Part shown: piece by piece, positions 24,840 to 34,718 of the stretch
Layout: every line of letters begins with the position of its first letter
Position numbering within the stretch: position 1 is the stretch's first letter
Assembly: GCA_002794785.1 (NCBI GenBank)
Contig: NBBA01000001.1
Coordinates: 3,224,001-3,288,000 of the forward strand
Length of the DNA stretch: 64,000 nucleotides
Reading direction: 5' to 3'
DNA from: Coniferiporia sulphurascens
Taxonomy: Eukaryota; Basidiomycota; Agaricomycetes; Hymenochaetales; Hymenochaetaceae
Notes under the pieces: model-generated
Told to the model about the DNA's origin: nothing
The model's input: only the letters and a program-made list of their open reading frames with translations
Database searches by the model: none
Translations under genes and position numbers: made by a program

Positions 24840-25396
24840 TGTTACATTTTTTCTTTACTTCCCTCCTGCGCTGACTCACTTCCTCTTCATCATCATCAGT
24901 CAGCGCAACTCCCCATTTCTCTGCCTTACTCATCCTTATTCACCTCGCGACATAAGACGCCATGATGACGCCTTATTGCACCATCATGACGTGCTTTGCT
25001 TACTGACCACCGCACTTGTATTACCAAGGACTTCCTTGCGTTTCCATGACCTTCCTTAGTCTGGTAAACATACCTAACCAAGTCGCTACAGTAACAAACA
25101 CATAGAGTAGCATATAAGCATGTAACTTCAGTAGCACAAGTCCTAAGCTTGTGCTCTTTGTTCATACAAGCCCATTATCTGCTACCACCAAGTCTACTGT
25201 GCGCCGCTCAGCCAGTAATCACTTCGTCGTAACCCGACTCGCTATAAGAAGCCCCCCTCACCTACATCGTCGATCAGGAAGCCCCATCGACGATCATCAT
25301 CGACTTACGACATCTAGGAAGCCCCGTTGCCGTATCATCAGTCCTGACGATCAGGAAGACCCGACGTCGATCACCGCGTAACCGTTGAGCTTAACA
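24840..25396 (+). mobile_element. Solo LTR copy A (557 bp), nested in the long LTR
   Basis: Starts TGTTACA (24840) and ends TTAACA (25396), with the 5-bp terminal inversion TGTTA/TAACA. The perfect target duplication ATAAG lies at 24835-24839 and 25397-25401. Internal marks shared with copies B and C: a 10-bp-stem hairpin (TGCGCTGACT...AGTCAGCGCA, 24867-24907), a second hairpin (AGCACAAG...CTTGTGCT, near 25133-25155), and degenerate repeats around aggaagcccc near 25240-25350. No internal retrotransposon region adjoins it, so it is an LTR-LTR recombination product. Confidence 0.88.
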
Positions 25397-26059
25397 ATAA
25401 GTAACAAGCCACAACAAGATAAGATTAAGAAGGCTAGCATAATCACTGAGCCACACAAGTATATCTAAGCGTTCGGCTAAGAATAGCCGATGGAAGCATG
25501 GCAATCAATTATAAGATGCAATTGATGGGAGCCAAGTATAGCACATCACACAGCAGAACCAATTAGGAAATAAGGAGAAGCATCATAGGTATAGTAGTAT
25601 CCAAGAATGGTTAACTTAGGTATTATACTGTATGACTCGATGGAAACTCAGGGAAGGTTCTGGCATAAGATAAAGATAGCAGGGTAGGCTATAGAACATA
25701 CCGGAATATGTAACTGACTCATAAGAAGCTAAGAATAGTAAATAGCATGTACAGGATTGTACTGGAACATTCTTATGACTTATAAAGTGAGAGTAGTGTG
25801 TTGTAGTATCTACCAGAACATAGTAAATAGACTACAACATGTAGGGTATAAAAGCCCAACATAAAATTGCAGTAAAAAGCAGTTTAATTCATCTCTTGTC
25901 TCTTACCACCATCATCAGCTCTAACACTCTAGTGAGTAAAGGGTACCAAGCCTACCCTAAACTAACTAGTAACATTGTGTGAATCTGTTATCACCTGTTT
26001 CTAACCCTTAATCAGGGAGCGAATCTAACAAAATGCTCATTTACACTCCAGAAGGGTGT

Positions 26060-26618
26060 TGTTAAGCTCAACGGTTATGCGGTGATCGACATCGGGGCTT
26101 CCTGATCATTGGGACTGGTGGTACGGCAATGGGGCTTCCTAGATGTCGTAAGTCGAGGGATGATCGTCGATGGGGCTTCCTGATTGGCGATGTGGACGCA
26201 GTAGGCTTCTATAGCAAGTCGGGTTACGACGAAGCGACTATTGGCCAAGAGGCACACAGTAGACTGGTGGTAGCAGATAATGGGCTTGTATGAACAAAGA
26301 GCACAAGCTTAGGGCTTGTGCTACTGAAGTTACATGCTTATATGCTATTCTATGTGTTTGTTACTGTAGCGACTTGGTTAGGTGTGTTTACCAGACTATG
26401 GAAGGTCATGGAACTCAAGGGAATGCCTTGGTAATACAAGTACGGTGATCAGTAAGCAAAGCACATCATGATGGTGCAAGAAGGCGTCATCATGGCGTCT
26501 TATGGTGCAAGGCGAATAAGGAATGAGTAAGGCAGAGAACTGGGGGAGTTGCGCTGACTGATGATGATGAAGAGGAAGTGAGTCAGCGCAGTAGGGAAAG
26601 TAACAGAAAATTGTAACA
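26060..26618 (-). mobile_element. Solo LTR copy B (559 bp), reverse orientation
   Basis: On the plus strand it begins TGTTAAGC and ends TGTAACA, the reverse complement of copy A's ends. The target duplication GGTGT is perfect at 26055-26059 and 26619-26623. It carries the same two hairpins and aggaagcccc-type repeats in reverse. Together with copies A and C it makes large inverted repeats in this region. Confidence 0.88.
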
Positions 26619-26809
26619 GGTGTCTGAGAATGATTGTACAACTTTTTATTCGAAAAAATCTGCTAATTTGGAGGCATTGTCAAAATACTGGTCTTTTAAG
26701 TGAGCAGACACTTTTTGGGACTGCTGGCTTGCACAACGTATGCATTTATCAGTATTTTTGATATGAAAACTTATCAAGTGTAAGCCAAGGTTGACTAATG
26801 AGCTGTTCC

Positions 26810-27371
26810 TGTTACAATTTTCCTTTACTTTTCCCCTACTGCGCTGACTCACTTCCTCTTCATCATCATCAGTCAGCGCAACTCCCCCATTTCTCTACCT
26901 TACTCATCCTTATTTTGCCTTGCGCCATAAGATGCCATGATGACGCCTTATTGCACCATCATGATGTGCTTTGCTTACTGATCACCGTACTTGTATTACC
27001 AAGGCCTTCCTTGAGTTTCCATGACCTTCCATAGTCTGGTAAACATACCTAACCAAGTCGCTACAGTAGCAAACACATAGAGTAGCATATAAGCATGTAA
27101 CTTCAGTAGCACAAGCCCTAAGCTTGTGCTCTTTGTTCATACAAGCCCATTATCTGCTACCACCAGTCTACTGTGTGCCAACTGGCCATTAGTCGCTTTG
27201 TCGTAACCCGACCTCACCTTAAGAAGCATACTGTGTCCACATTGTCGATCAGGAAGCGCCACCGACGATCCTCCTCGACTTACGACATCTAGGAAGCCCC
27301 ATTGCCGTACCATCAGACCCGATGATCAGGAAGCCCCAACGTCGATCACCACATAACCGTTGAGCTTAACA
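26810..27371 (+). mobile_element. Solo LTR copy C (562 bp)
   Basis: Begins TGTTACA (26810) and ends TTAACA (27371). The target duplication GTTCC is perfect at 26805-26809 and 27372-27376. Sequence is close to copies A and B over the whole length, with scattered substitutions and small indels, so the three copies come from separate insertions and not from one duplication. Confidence 0.88.
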
Positions 27372-27741
27372 GTTCCAGAGTGAGCAGTAGCTTGTGGTGC
27401 TTAGAAAAGGTGCATACAACCTGAATGGGTGACAATGGGTGACAAAATGCATCTGGTATGCTACCCGTTTTGGGGCTCCAATTACAAGTTTCGGTTAAGT
27501 AGCTCAACGCCATCATAACCACTTATCAGGCGGAGTGTAAAGATGGCAGTGACAGTCCATGACAAAAGTTTGTAGATGGGGAGCACCTTCATTCTGAGAG
27601 ATTCTGCTTATAAAATTATATCCAGAAAAATCACAGACATAGATAAATACGAGTATAGCCATCATGCAAAGGCAAACTTGACTTGATCAAAATTTAAGTG
27701 CTGTAGAGTCAAAATACAAAATATTTGTAAGAGTGGTCATA

Positions 27742-28308
27742 CATACAATTACAATCCTATATAATAAAAATGCTCACTACCTGCTTCCATAAGAATGTTA
27801 CTAATAATTTTACTAAGCATGTTCTGGTTCTAGCGTGACATGTCACTCCGGTCATCCGGGACCAGTCAACTCCCGGAAAATATCCCTGGCGAAGCAAGGT
27901 ATTGAGGGCTTGTATTAATCGTCGAAGCTCATGTCTAGGACGGCGGCTTAAACAACGGCCGACAAACGGATTATGACATGCCCATCGTATGGAGAAAGGA
28001 AAGCCGTCGAAAATAGCGACGAGGGGTAAAAGAAATGTATGGCGAATACCTGCCAGTGTAGAGAGGGCATGCCAGTACTAGCATGTATTATTCATAACGA
28101 AGATACCCAACCCAACAACTCAACCAAACCCTTTTTTTAAGTGCAAAACTAGCATTTAACTTTGCGACTCAGGCATGTTTTTCAACCGATGTTCATTGCC
28201 AAATCACGATCAGACAATGATAAAAAATACACACTAATTATTGATTTCTTGCTTTCCGGATGTATGCGATAATGAAGATAGTAAAAGACACGAAGGAGGA
28301 GACTACGC
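27742..28308. other. Intergenic right of the transposon nest
   Basis: About 570 bases between the TIR element and the GDI1 stop codon. The part near 28140-28300 is probably the GDI1 3' UTR. Open frames here are shadows or out-of-frame readings of GDI1 sequence. No gene or further TE end was found. Confidence 0.4.
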
Positions 28309-29984
28309 TTACTGCTCAACCTCGACTTCGCGCTTTTTAAGCACAAGATCCTTGCCAACGACCCTCTTCCAAACGTCCTGCACGTCTTCGACCACAGTCT
28401 CGAAATGAGAAGTGGCATCATAGGACCTAGTGACAAAAATATTGTCTGCCGTGCCAGTCGAAGTCGGAGTATAAAGAGGTGTGACAGAGACAAACCTGGA
28501 AGAAAGTAAGTCCACGAGAATAGTGATAACATACATATACATACCTGTCGTAAATGGGACCAAGTAACTCGAGACCGGGTCTAATTTCGAGTTCTGGCTT
28601 GTCCGTCTCGACGATTGTGCTAACGATGGCAATGTAGACATCTTTGGCACAGACGTTGTGTGTTGAAGAAACCATAGCAATATAGATATCTTCATGGGTA
28701 CTCGTGAGCATGCCAATGTCATATGTAGAGAATTTTCGAGTTTACCATTCCTCCTACGGACTTGATTTTGCGGTATAACGATTTGCACGCTATCAGAATC
28801 ATCCGTGCCAGGGATGGGATGTTTGAGGATACAGATAGCGCGAATAACCTTGCCCTCCTCGACAACGCGCATCTTCCCACCATCATTCACTTGTCCCGCA
28901 CCGAAGTAGCTTGGGTCGCCGATTACTTGCTTAGCCTTGACAGTCTCTTCACCGCTTCTCACGCCAATGAATTTGCCATCTGAGCCCGTAACGATCTCAT
29001 CAACGGCCTTGTCCAGCATGTAAGTACCGCCATAGATGGCGCTCAGACGAGCGAAAGACTGAGGCAACTCTCCCAGACCATAGAGAGGATATATGTAAGG
29101 CGATTTCCCGTAACGAGCCATAGACGAGGTATACAAAATGATGCGGTCATAAGTCGGACGAGCCGGCTTGTCAATATAACTACAGAATTAAATTGGTCAT
29201 TACCGCACTGTTGTAGTTTTACTCATAACTCACTCGTCATCCAGGTATAGTGCCATAGCATGTCCAATAAAGTCCTGGGTGCCAGGCTCAAGCCCAAATT
29301 TCTCGTAGACAGACCTCATACTATCGGAGTCCAAGTTGACACCTGCGTCAAATGCATAAGAATAGACTGTATTTTTTCCAAGAAATGAACACACCTTGAT
29401 GAGTGGCAGGGTCTTCGTCCTTCCAGCCCTGAAGAAATTCGAAGAACTTCTTGGCCCGCCTTTTCTCAAAAAGGCCCATGAGGGGAGACCTAACAGCTTC
29501 CATTTCAGTACTGGGAACCTTTGAGATCTTGCCATCTCTGTAAACAAAGCTTCCAGCGATCTGCTTGAATTCTAGATAGCGAGTAACATCGGTGTGGACA
29601 AGGATTTTCGTGAGTTCGCCTGACGAGATAATGAACTTCGGGATTAAGTCAATCGCATAGTCTCTATCACGACCCAGTTCGGATGGTGGTGTCTGATCGG
29701 GCCTGAATTTCCTGTACAGCTTAATGGCGAGAGATGTTAGTTGACTAGAACGTCCGCCAAACGACGGCTAACTAAACCTGTGTGAGATTCAAGCTGGCAC
29801 TATCTCCACCGTAGTAGTCGTTCCTATCGATGTGCAGGACCTTCTTCCCTTCGACAGAAAGTAAACCAGATAGGATGCATTCCGTAAGACCGGTACCCAG
29901 GACGATGACCTCAAGGACCAAATGTCAATGAGCACACTCTCAAGACGGACTAGAGACGACGCTTACATCGTACTCTTCATCCAT
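28309..29984 (-). CDS. GDI1: Rab GDP-dissociation inhibitor
   Basis: Essential cytosolic chaperone that extracts GDP-bound prenylated Rab GTPases from membranes and recycles them in secretion. The first exon is only MDEEYD (ATG 29984). The next carries the FAD-like glycine motif ([15 protein letters not shown]) and [16 protein letters not shown], signatures of the GDI/CHM family. [18 protein letters not shown] and [18 protein letters not shown] are family-specific, with Rab-binding and mobile effector regions in the expected order. Exons near 28700-28560 ([16 protein letters not shown]) and 28500-28309 complete the C-terminus, which ends KREVEVEQ with TAA at 28309-28311. The gene is divergent from TRM6, with 288 bases between starts. 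Confidence 0.95.
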
Positions 29985-30272
29985 GTCTGCTGATTATCGT
30001 AAGGGCTGTTGTGAGACTGTTGGGGAAGTGAGGGAAGCTGGTAGCGTTACCGGTTGCCTGGCCGCCTAGCTGACCCGTGGATCGATTTAAGTAGCAGCTG
30101 CAGTCCGCACGTGGTAGATGTATACCATATTGGGAGTACCAGTACATGGAACTCGAGGTCTAAAAAAAACCACCTCTTCGCACCAAACATGCATACGGAC
30201 TCCGGCGAGGCTAAGTCTACTATCGGTCCAATTTTTCAGGATACGAAAGGCGCCGGACCATCGCGCTTCTGC

Positions 30273-32069
30273 ATGCAAGAAGGTCATTCGATCTTACTGC
30301 GGCTGCCTAGCGGTGAGGTCAAGAGCACGAAGCTCCTGAAGAATTCGTCAGGCCCTCCCCTTATTTTCATTTGCCTGCGTACCTAACACTTTATGTAGAC
30401 TTATTTCAGTAGGAAGGTATGGCTCGTTTACCAGCGACGCCCTTCTTGGACAGCCATATGGTCTGTCGTATGAGATTGTTGATAAAAAACTTGAAGTCCT
30501 TCCTCCAAAGTCCATGGACGACGTGGGCAAGTGTCGGCGCTTATCTTTCCCGGCGAGTAGCATTAACGAAAAATTCAGAGGACACAGACGCAACAAACGA
30601 GTTGATCAACGATAGTTTTGTTGTACAACCTCTTACAGCCGAAGAAATCGAGGCTCTAAAACAGTCTGGAGTACATGCGTCGGTCTGCCTCTCGATTATA
30701 TACCGTTGCTTCGGGATGCTCACAGACTAATAGGAAATAATAAAGCGCCAGATAGAACAGCATGCCAATTACTCTCTTAAAACAGAATATAGCAAAGAAA
30801 AGTATAAAAAGCGCAAGGAAGCAAAGTACGAGGTCACTTTATGTTTTAATTGCCACACCGGTAATCTAGCTCATTGGTATTGCAGGTTCGCAAAAACTTT
30901 CATGACAATCGAACCGACAATATACAATATATGCGATTATTGGTTTAATAAAGATAGGAGCCGAATAAGGGAAATTCGCCCTGACACGCTTGCTCAGATG
31001 ATGAGTCTGGCTAGCATTAGACCTGGTGGTCGTTATATTGTCGTCGACGATGCCTCTGGATTGCTAGTATCCGCAATATTAGAACGACTAGGGGGTAAGT
31101 ACTATCACAGCACGTCATGTTTATCGTAAAATAATCTGCAATCTGTTAGGGGAAGGGAAAATTGTCACTATATGCGATGTTGAATCTCCGCCAGCGTATC
31201 CAATTCTGACTCACATGAACTTCGGGGAAAATATGTTAGACTCAATCGTTTCATCTCTGAACTGGGCGACTGCGGACGCAGACTACACGCCTAGTAAGTA
31301 ATTTGGTGGGATGAGTCGAACGTTTCTGATTGACTTTAGTTCTCCCTCCATCGGAACCTGAGTCCGGAGTATTTAGATCGGAACGGCAAAGAGCCCGTAT
31401 ACACAAGCGAAGAAAAGTGATAGGAGAGCTCTTCAACACAAGAGAAGAGTTGTTTGCGGGCGAGTTCGAGGGGTAACGGATCCATCAAGCATTCTCACAT
31501 CACTCTTCTCATGCTTTTGAAATTAGCCTTATCGTCGGGAGTGAATATGAGCCATTCTCGATCGTAGAAAAGCTTTGTCCGTATCTGGGTGGATCAGCGT
31601 GTATTTTGGTGCATAGCCCGCATGTCCAGGTCTGTTCTTTAACCAAATTTATTGTTTCGTTAATTGACTTCAGCTTCGAAAGGTGGTTACGGAGGTCCAG
31701 GCAAAGATGCGTTCGTCCCCTGAGTTTCTCGGACCTTCAATCACGGAAGGCTGGCTCCGCCGATATCAGGTGACTTCGTCCGAAAGCTATTGAAAGGATT
31801 TTATTTATCTGAAGTTAACTAGGTACTCCCTGGTCGTACCCACCCGACGATGAGTACCACCGGATCTGGGGGTTACATATTGCATGCCATCAAAATGTAA
31901 GTTTATTTAAGCCTTTGCAAATCCAATTGTTAGTCTGGCCTGACTGTACATCAGATATGATGATCCAAGCGCGAATGCTGCGGCGATATCTCGCTCTAAG
32001 AGTAGAAAGCGAAAAACAGATTACGGTGTAACGGGCCAAGAGGGAGACGAGCCCGGACCCGTTGATTGA
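30273..32069 (+). CDS. TRM6: tRNA (adenine-58-N1) methyltransferase non-catalytic subunit
   Basis: Partner of the catalytic subunit Trm61; together they make m1A58 in tRNAs, notably initiator tRNA (yeast GCD10). Segments in order: MQEGHSILLRLPSGE, ALLGQPYGLSYEIVDKKLEV, TNELINDSFVVQPLTAEEI, TIYNICDYWFNKDRSRIREI, DTLAQMMSLASIRPGGRYIV, VDDASGLLVSAILERLGG, and later SEYEPFSIVEKLCPYLGGSA with LRKVVTEVQAKM. It ends EGDEPGPVD with TGA at 32067. ATG 30273 gives the family's usual N-terminus; an in-frame ATG at 30189 would add 28 residues. The junction between the first exon and GRYGSFTSDALLG could not be fixed, because the phase-compatible donors either delete conserved residues or leave a very short intron. 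The other introns are short and regular. Confidence 0.88.
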
Positions 32070-32235
32070 CGTCGGTTCGAACGACAGTTACCGTTGCCAA
32101 ACGGTTTTAAATTTCTAGTTATGTTTTCACTATCGAATAACAGAGAAAGTCGGAAGAGGGGATACGTTTAAATTTGTCCTATATAGAAAGCGACCGATTC
32201 GGGTCTTTACCTTCTTAGTCAGCACATAGAGATTC

Positions 32236-34404
32236 ATGATTAGGCTGAGTCCTCCTGGTCTCCCAGTGCAAGCCTGTATGCAGACCGCGGCAGACGAGAA
32301 GTTCCTGGAGAACCTGCTGAAGAAGATCACCAGTAACGAAACTGTTGAAAAAGGCGATCGCATTTATCTAACGACCTTATTTGCACCTTCTTCACCTTCT
32401 CCAATACGTGCGAAGGCATTGTTGGCCTTATCGTCAATATGTGATCATTATAGACGTCGATCTACTCAGGGCTCAGATGGTGGAGACGATTCTGGAACGT
32501 ACGAAATATTGCATTCGTTCCTGGCTGCAGTTGAGATCAAGTTGTCGGATGTGGAGGAGTCGCCGCTGCTTGAAGTCATATCCTTTGTCACCGCATTGTT
32601 CGCCGTGGACTGGCGGGCGGGTTCAGCGCTCTTCATACGTGATGGCTTTCAGGATTCAGTGATGGACGCTCTGGACATGTTCCCCTCCTCCAAGTATCTT
32701 CCGACCGCCGTCGCGGAGCTCCTTTCGTTTGCTTGTGGGTACAATACTTGCCGCACCGCCTTGACATTTCGTTGCTCAGCTTGGTTGGAGTCTACTTTTC
32801 ATCGTCGCGATGTGGATGACAAGCTAAAGGCAGCAGTTTCGCTGTCGTTATTGAAGTGTTCGCAAGGATTAGAGGGAGAAGGGCGGGAAACAGGATCAGC
32901 TTCAAGTCCGAATCCTATATCCGCAGAAAGGCAGACAGAGTTGTTCTCATCCCTGAGGAATGTGATCGCAAGCTCTAACGCCCGTGTCCAAGACGTGTCG
33001 GACGCTGTGGAGGGTCTGGCATATCTCAGCACAAACTCCATCTTTAAAAACTCCATCGTAGAAGACACCCCTTTACTGCAGAAACTTGTTTCCTTTCGCA
33101 CCTCTCTACAGCAGAAACCTCAAGAAAGATTCGGGACCACACCGTTTGGGCTTGCCTCCATCATTGCGAATGTTGTCGCATATCCCGAACGATTGTCCGA
33201 GGAACAGGCACAAATTGAGCGCCTGAAGCGAATGGCCCGACCCAAGGCTCCAGATTCTAAACAGTCTTCATTTTCTGAACAATTCGATGATGACGAACAT
33301 GTTCGATCGAGGGGGAAACGACTGATTGCTGTTGGCGCGCTTGATCTCTTAGTCTCCATAGCTCGGACTACCGATAGTGCCGCTACTAAAATGGTTGTGG
33401 GGAGAGCCTTCTTAGGCTTGGTCGAGGATAAGGACAACAGGGGGAAAATCCTTCAAGCTGGTGGTGCAAGAACATTAATGGCTTTGATTCGTGCATCTCA
33501 GCACTTTCCTGATGCAGAGTCTTCGCGCCTTTCGACCAAGACAAACATAGTATTCAGTGATTTGCCCTCCATACAAGCATTGGCAAAATTGGCTATAACG
33601 GCCTCCCCCATGCAAGTTTTTGGACCAAACGAAAATGTCTCTGTTGAAGCGATTAAACCCCTTGTTTGTCTACTCTTGCATGCATCTTCTACGCTTCTGC
33701 AGAGGTTTGAAGCCATGATGGCTCTCACAAATATTTCTTCAAATAGTTCAGAGCTGGCGGAGCGGACGGCCCGAGCAGAAGGTCTTCTGGGCAAAGTGGA
33801 ATTCTACCTACTGGAAGAGCACCTTCTAGTTAGGAGGGCTGCTACCGAATTAATATGCAACCTTGTGTCGGGAAGCGAGTATGCCTTCAACAGGTTTTCC
33901 GGTGAGGGCTCGTCGGGCTCATCAGGCAGCTTAAACAAATCAAAATCTCTCCTCCACATTCTGACCGCGTTGGCGGACGTTGAGGACGAGCAGACAAGAC
34001 TCGCGGCTTCTGGAGCTTTAGCAGTTTTGACTGGATCACCGACGGCGTGTCATTTGGCATTGGTCCTAGAACTCGAACATCACCGCATCCTGCTTGTGTT
34101 CAAGCAGCTGATCGACCCGACTTCAGACCAGGAAAATCAGGATGGAGAGGCGTGCATAACGCCTCATTACGGTCTCATTCACAGAGGTGTTGTCTGCGTT
34201 CGCAACGTATTTCTGAACTTGCCGGATGATACCTTGAGGTCTAGGCTTGCGAATGAAGCGGTCAACCGCGGGTTGCTGGACGCGTTAGTGAAGGTCATGA
34301 AGTCGGCTGGGCAGAGCGATGGACTGAAGGCCGTTCTTCAGCCGACAGCTGAAGCATTGAAATGGCTGATGGACTCGGGGGTAAATATATCGGCGAATAA
34401 ATAG
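32236..34404 (+). CDS. UCS-domain myosin chaperone (She4/Rng3/UNC-45-like)
   Basis: Single-exon gene of 722 codons for an armadillo-repeat protein of the UCS family, which folds and stabilises myosin motor domains. No N-terminal TPR region is present, as in fungal members; the length is close to yeast She4. Supporting segments: SPSPIRAKALLALSSICDHY, FVTALFAVDWRAGSALF, LIAVGALDLLVSIARTTDS, DNRGKILQAGGARTLMALI, ALAKLAITASPMQVFG, LLLHASSTLLQRFEAMMALT, VRRAATELICNLV, TRLAASGALAVLTGSPTACH and YGLIHRGVVCVRNVF. The start is ATG 32236; an internal ATG at 32278 is possible. It sits 166 bp after TRM6 and 314 bp before a class I myosin on the same strand, its expected client. Confidence 0.88.
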   Translation: MIRLSPPGLPVQACMQTAADEKFLENLLKKITSNETVEKGDRIYLTTLFAPSSPSPIRAKALLALSSICDHYRRRSTQGSDGGDDSGTYEILHSFLAAVEIKLSDVEESPLLEVISFVTALFAVDWRAGSALFIRDGFQDSVMDALDMFPSSKYLPTAVAELLSFACGYNTCRTALTFRCSAWLESTFHRRDVDDKLKAAVSLSLLKCSQGLEGEGRETGSASSPNPISAERQTELFSSLRNVIASSNARVQDVSDAVEGLAYLSTNSIFKNSIVEDTPLLQKLVSFRTSLQQKPQERFGTTPFGLASIIANVVAYPERLSEEQAQIERLKRMARPKAPDSKQSSFSEQFDDDEHVRSRGKRLIAVGALDLLVSIARTTDSAATKMVVGRAFLGLVEDKDNRGKILQAGGARTLMALIRASQHFPDAESSRLSTKTNIVFSDLPSIQALAKLAITASPMQVFGPNENVSVEAIKPLVCLLLHASSTLLQRFEAMMALTNISSNSSELAERTARAEGLLGKVEFYLLEEHLLVRRAATELICNLVSGSEYAFNRFSGEGSSGSSGSLNKSKSLLHILTALADVEDEQTRLAASGALAVLTGSPTACHLALVLELEHHRILLVFKQLIDPTSDQENQDGEACITPHYGLIHRGVVCVRNVFLNLPDDTLRSRLANEAVNRGLLDALVKVMKSAGQSDGLKAVLQPTAEALKWLMDSGVNISANK

Positions 34405-34718
34405 TGGTAAATTAAATTATGTTGTGAGCAACTTTGTATTAGTACTCCGTGTCCTTCTATGCATATACTTGGGTAATTAATTTGGTTTCACGGACGCTTG
34501 ATGACGTCAAACTATTCTTCCATTTTAGGAAGCTGATACACAGCAGTCGATTAGAGCTCAGGCTGCCGACAGAGTCAACGCGCCGCTTGCATCGAACGTG
34601 TCGGCCTTCCCTCGTCAATAGGACGCGTCTGTCTATAAGACAGGTTTTTTATTAAGGCAACGATGGTCTGTGGCTCGTTTTCTCCACGGCGAACGACCCT
34701 TTGACGGCTGGTGATTGA
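34405..34718. other. Intergenic between UCS chaperone and myosin genes
   Basis: The 314 bases hold the chaperone 3' UTR and the myosin promoter. No gene or repeat is visible. Confidence 0.4.

Larger units (their letters stand above)
24122..26030 (+). mobile_element. Long solo LTR (about 1.35 kb) carrying an ORF, interrupted by a nested solo LTR
   Basis: Ends are TGTTAG at 24122-24127 and CTAACA at 26025-26030, a perfect 6-bp inverted repeat of the TG...CA type. The 5-bp duplication AAATG flanks it at 24117-24121 and 26031-26035. A TATAAAA box at 25847-25853 followed by a short U5-like tail fits an LTR read left to right. Subtracting the nested 557-bp LTR and its 5-bp duplication leaves 1,347 bp. 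No terminal direct repeat, primer-binding site or polymerase frame was seen, so this is a solo LTR and not a full element. The U3 part is unusually long and contains the ORF at 24178-24786. Superfamily (Ty3 or Ty1) cannot be decided from an LTR alone. Confidence 0.75.
24043..27739. mobile_element. TIR DNA element (about 650 bp before later insertions) with TA target duplication
   Basis: Perfect 16-bp terminal inverted repeats lie at 24043-24058 (TGACCACTCTTACAAA) and 27724-27739 (its reverse complement). The dinucleotide TA flanks both ends, at 24041-24042 and 27740-27741. Removing the three LTR insertions inside it, each with one copy of its 5-bp duplication, leaves about 652 bp. The remaining sequence has no long ORF, so this is a non-autonomous element, most like a Tc1/mariner-type MITE by its TA duplication. 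The class is inferred from the ends only. The TIRs carry no further pairing beyond 16 bp. The inserted elements are annotated separately. Confidence 0.7.

Noticed and set aside
24840..27371. A complete LTR retrotransposon between copies A and C (same orientation).
   Set aside because: Each copy has its own intact 5-bp duplication, and the DNA between them is the TIR element and other LTRs, with no gag or pol frame, so they are independent solo LTRs.
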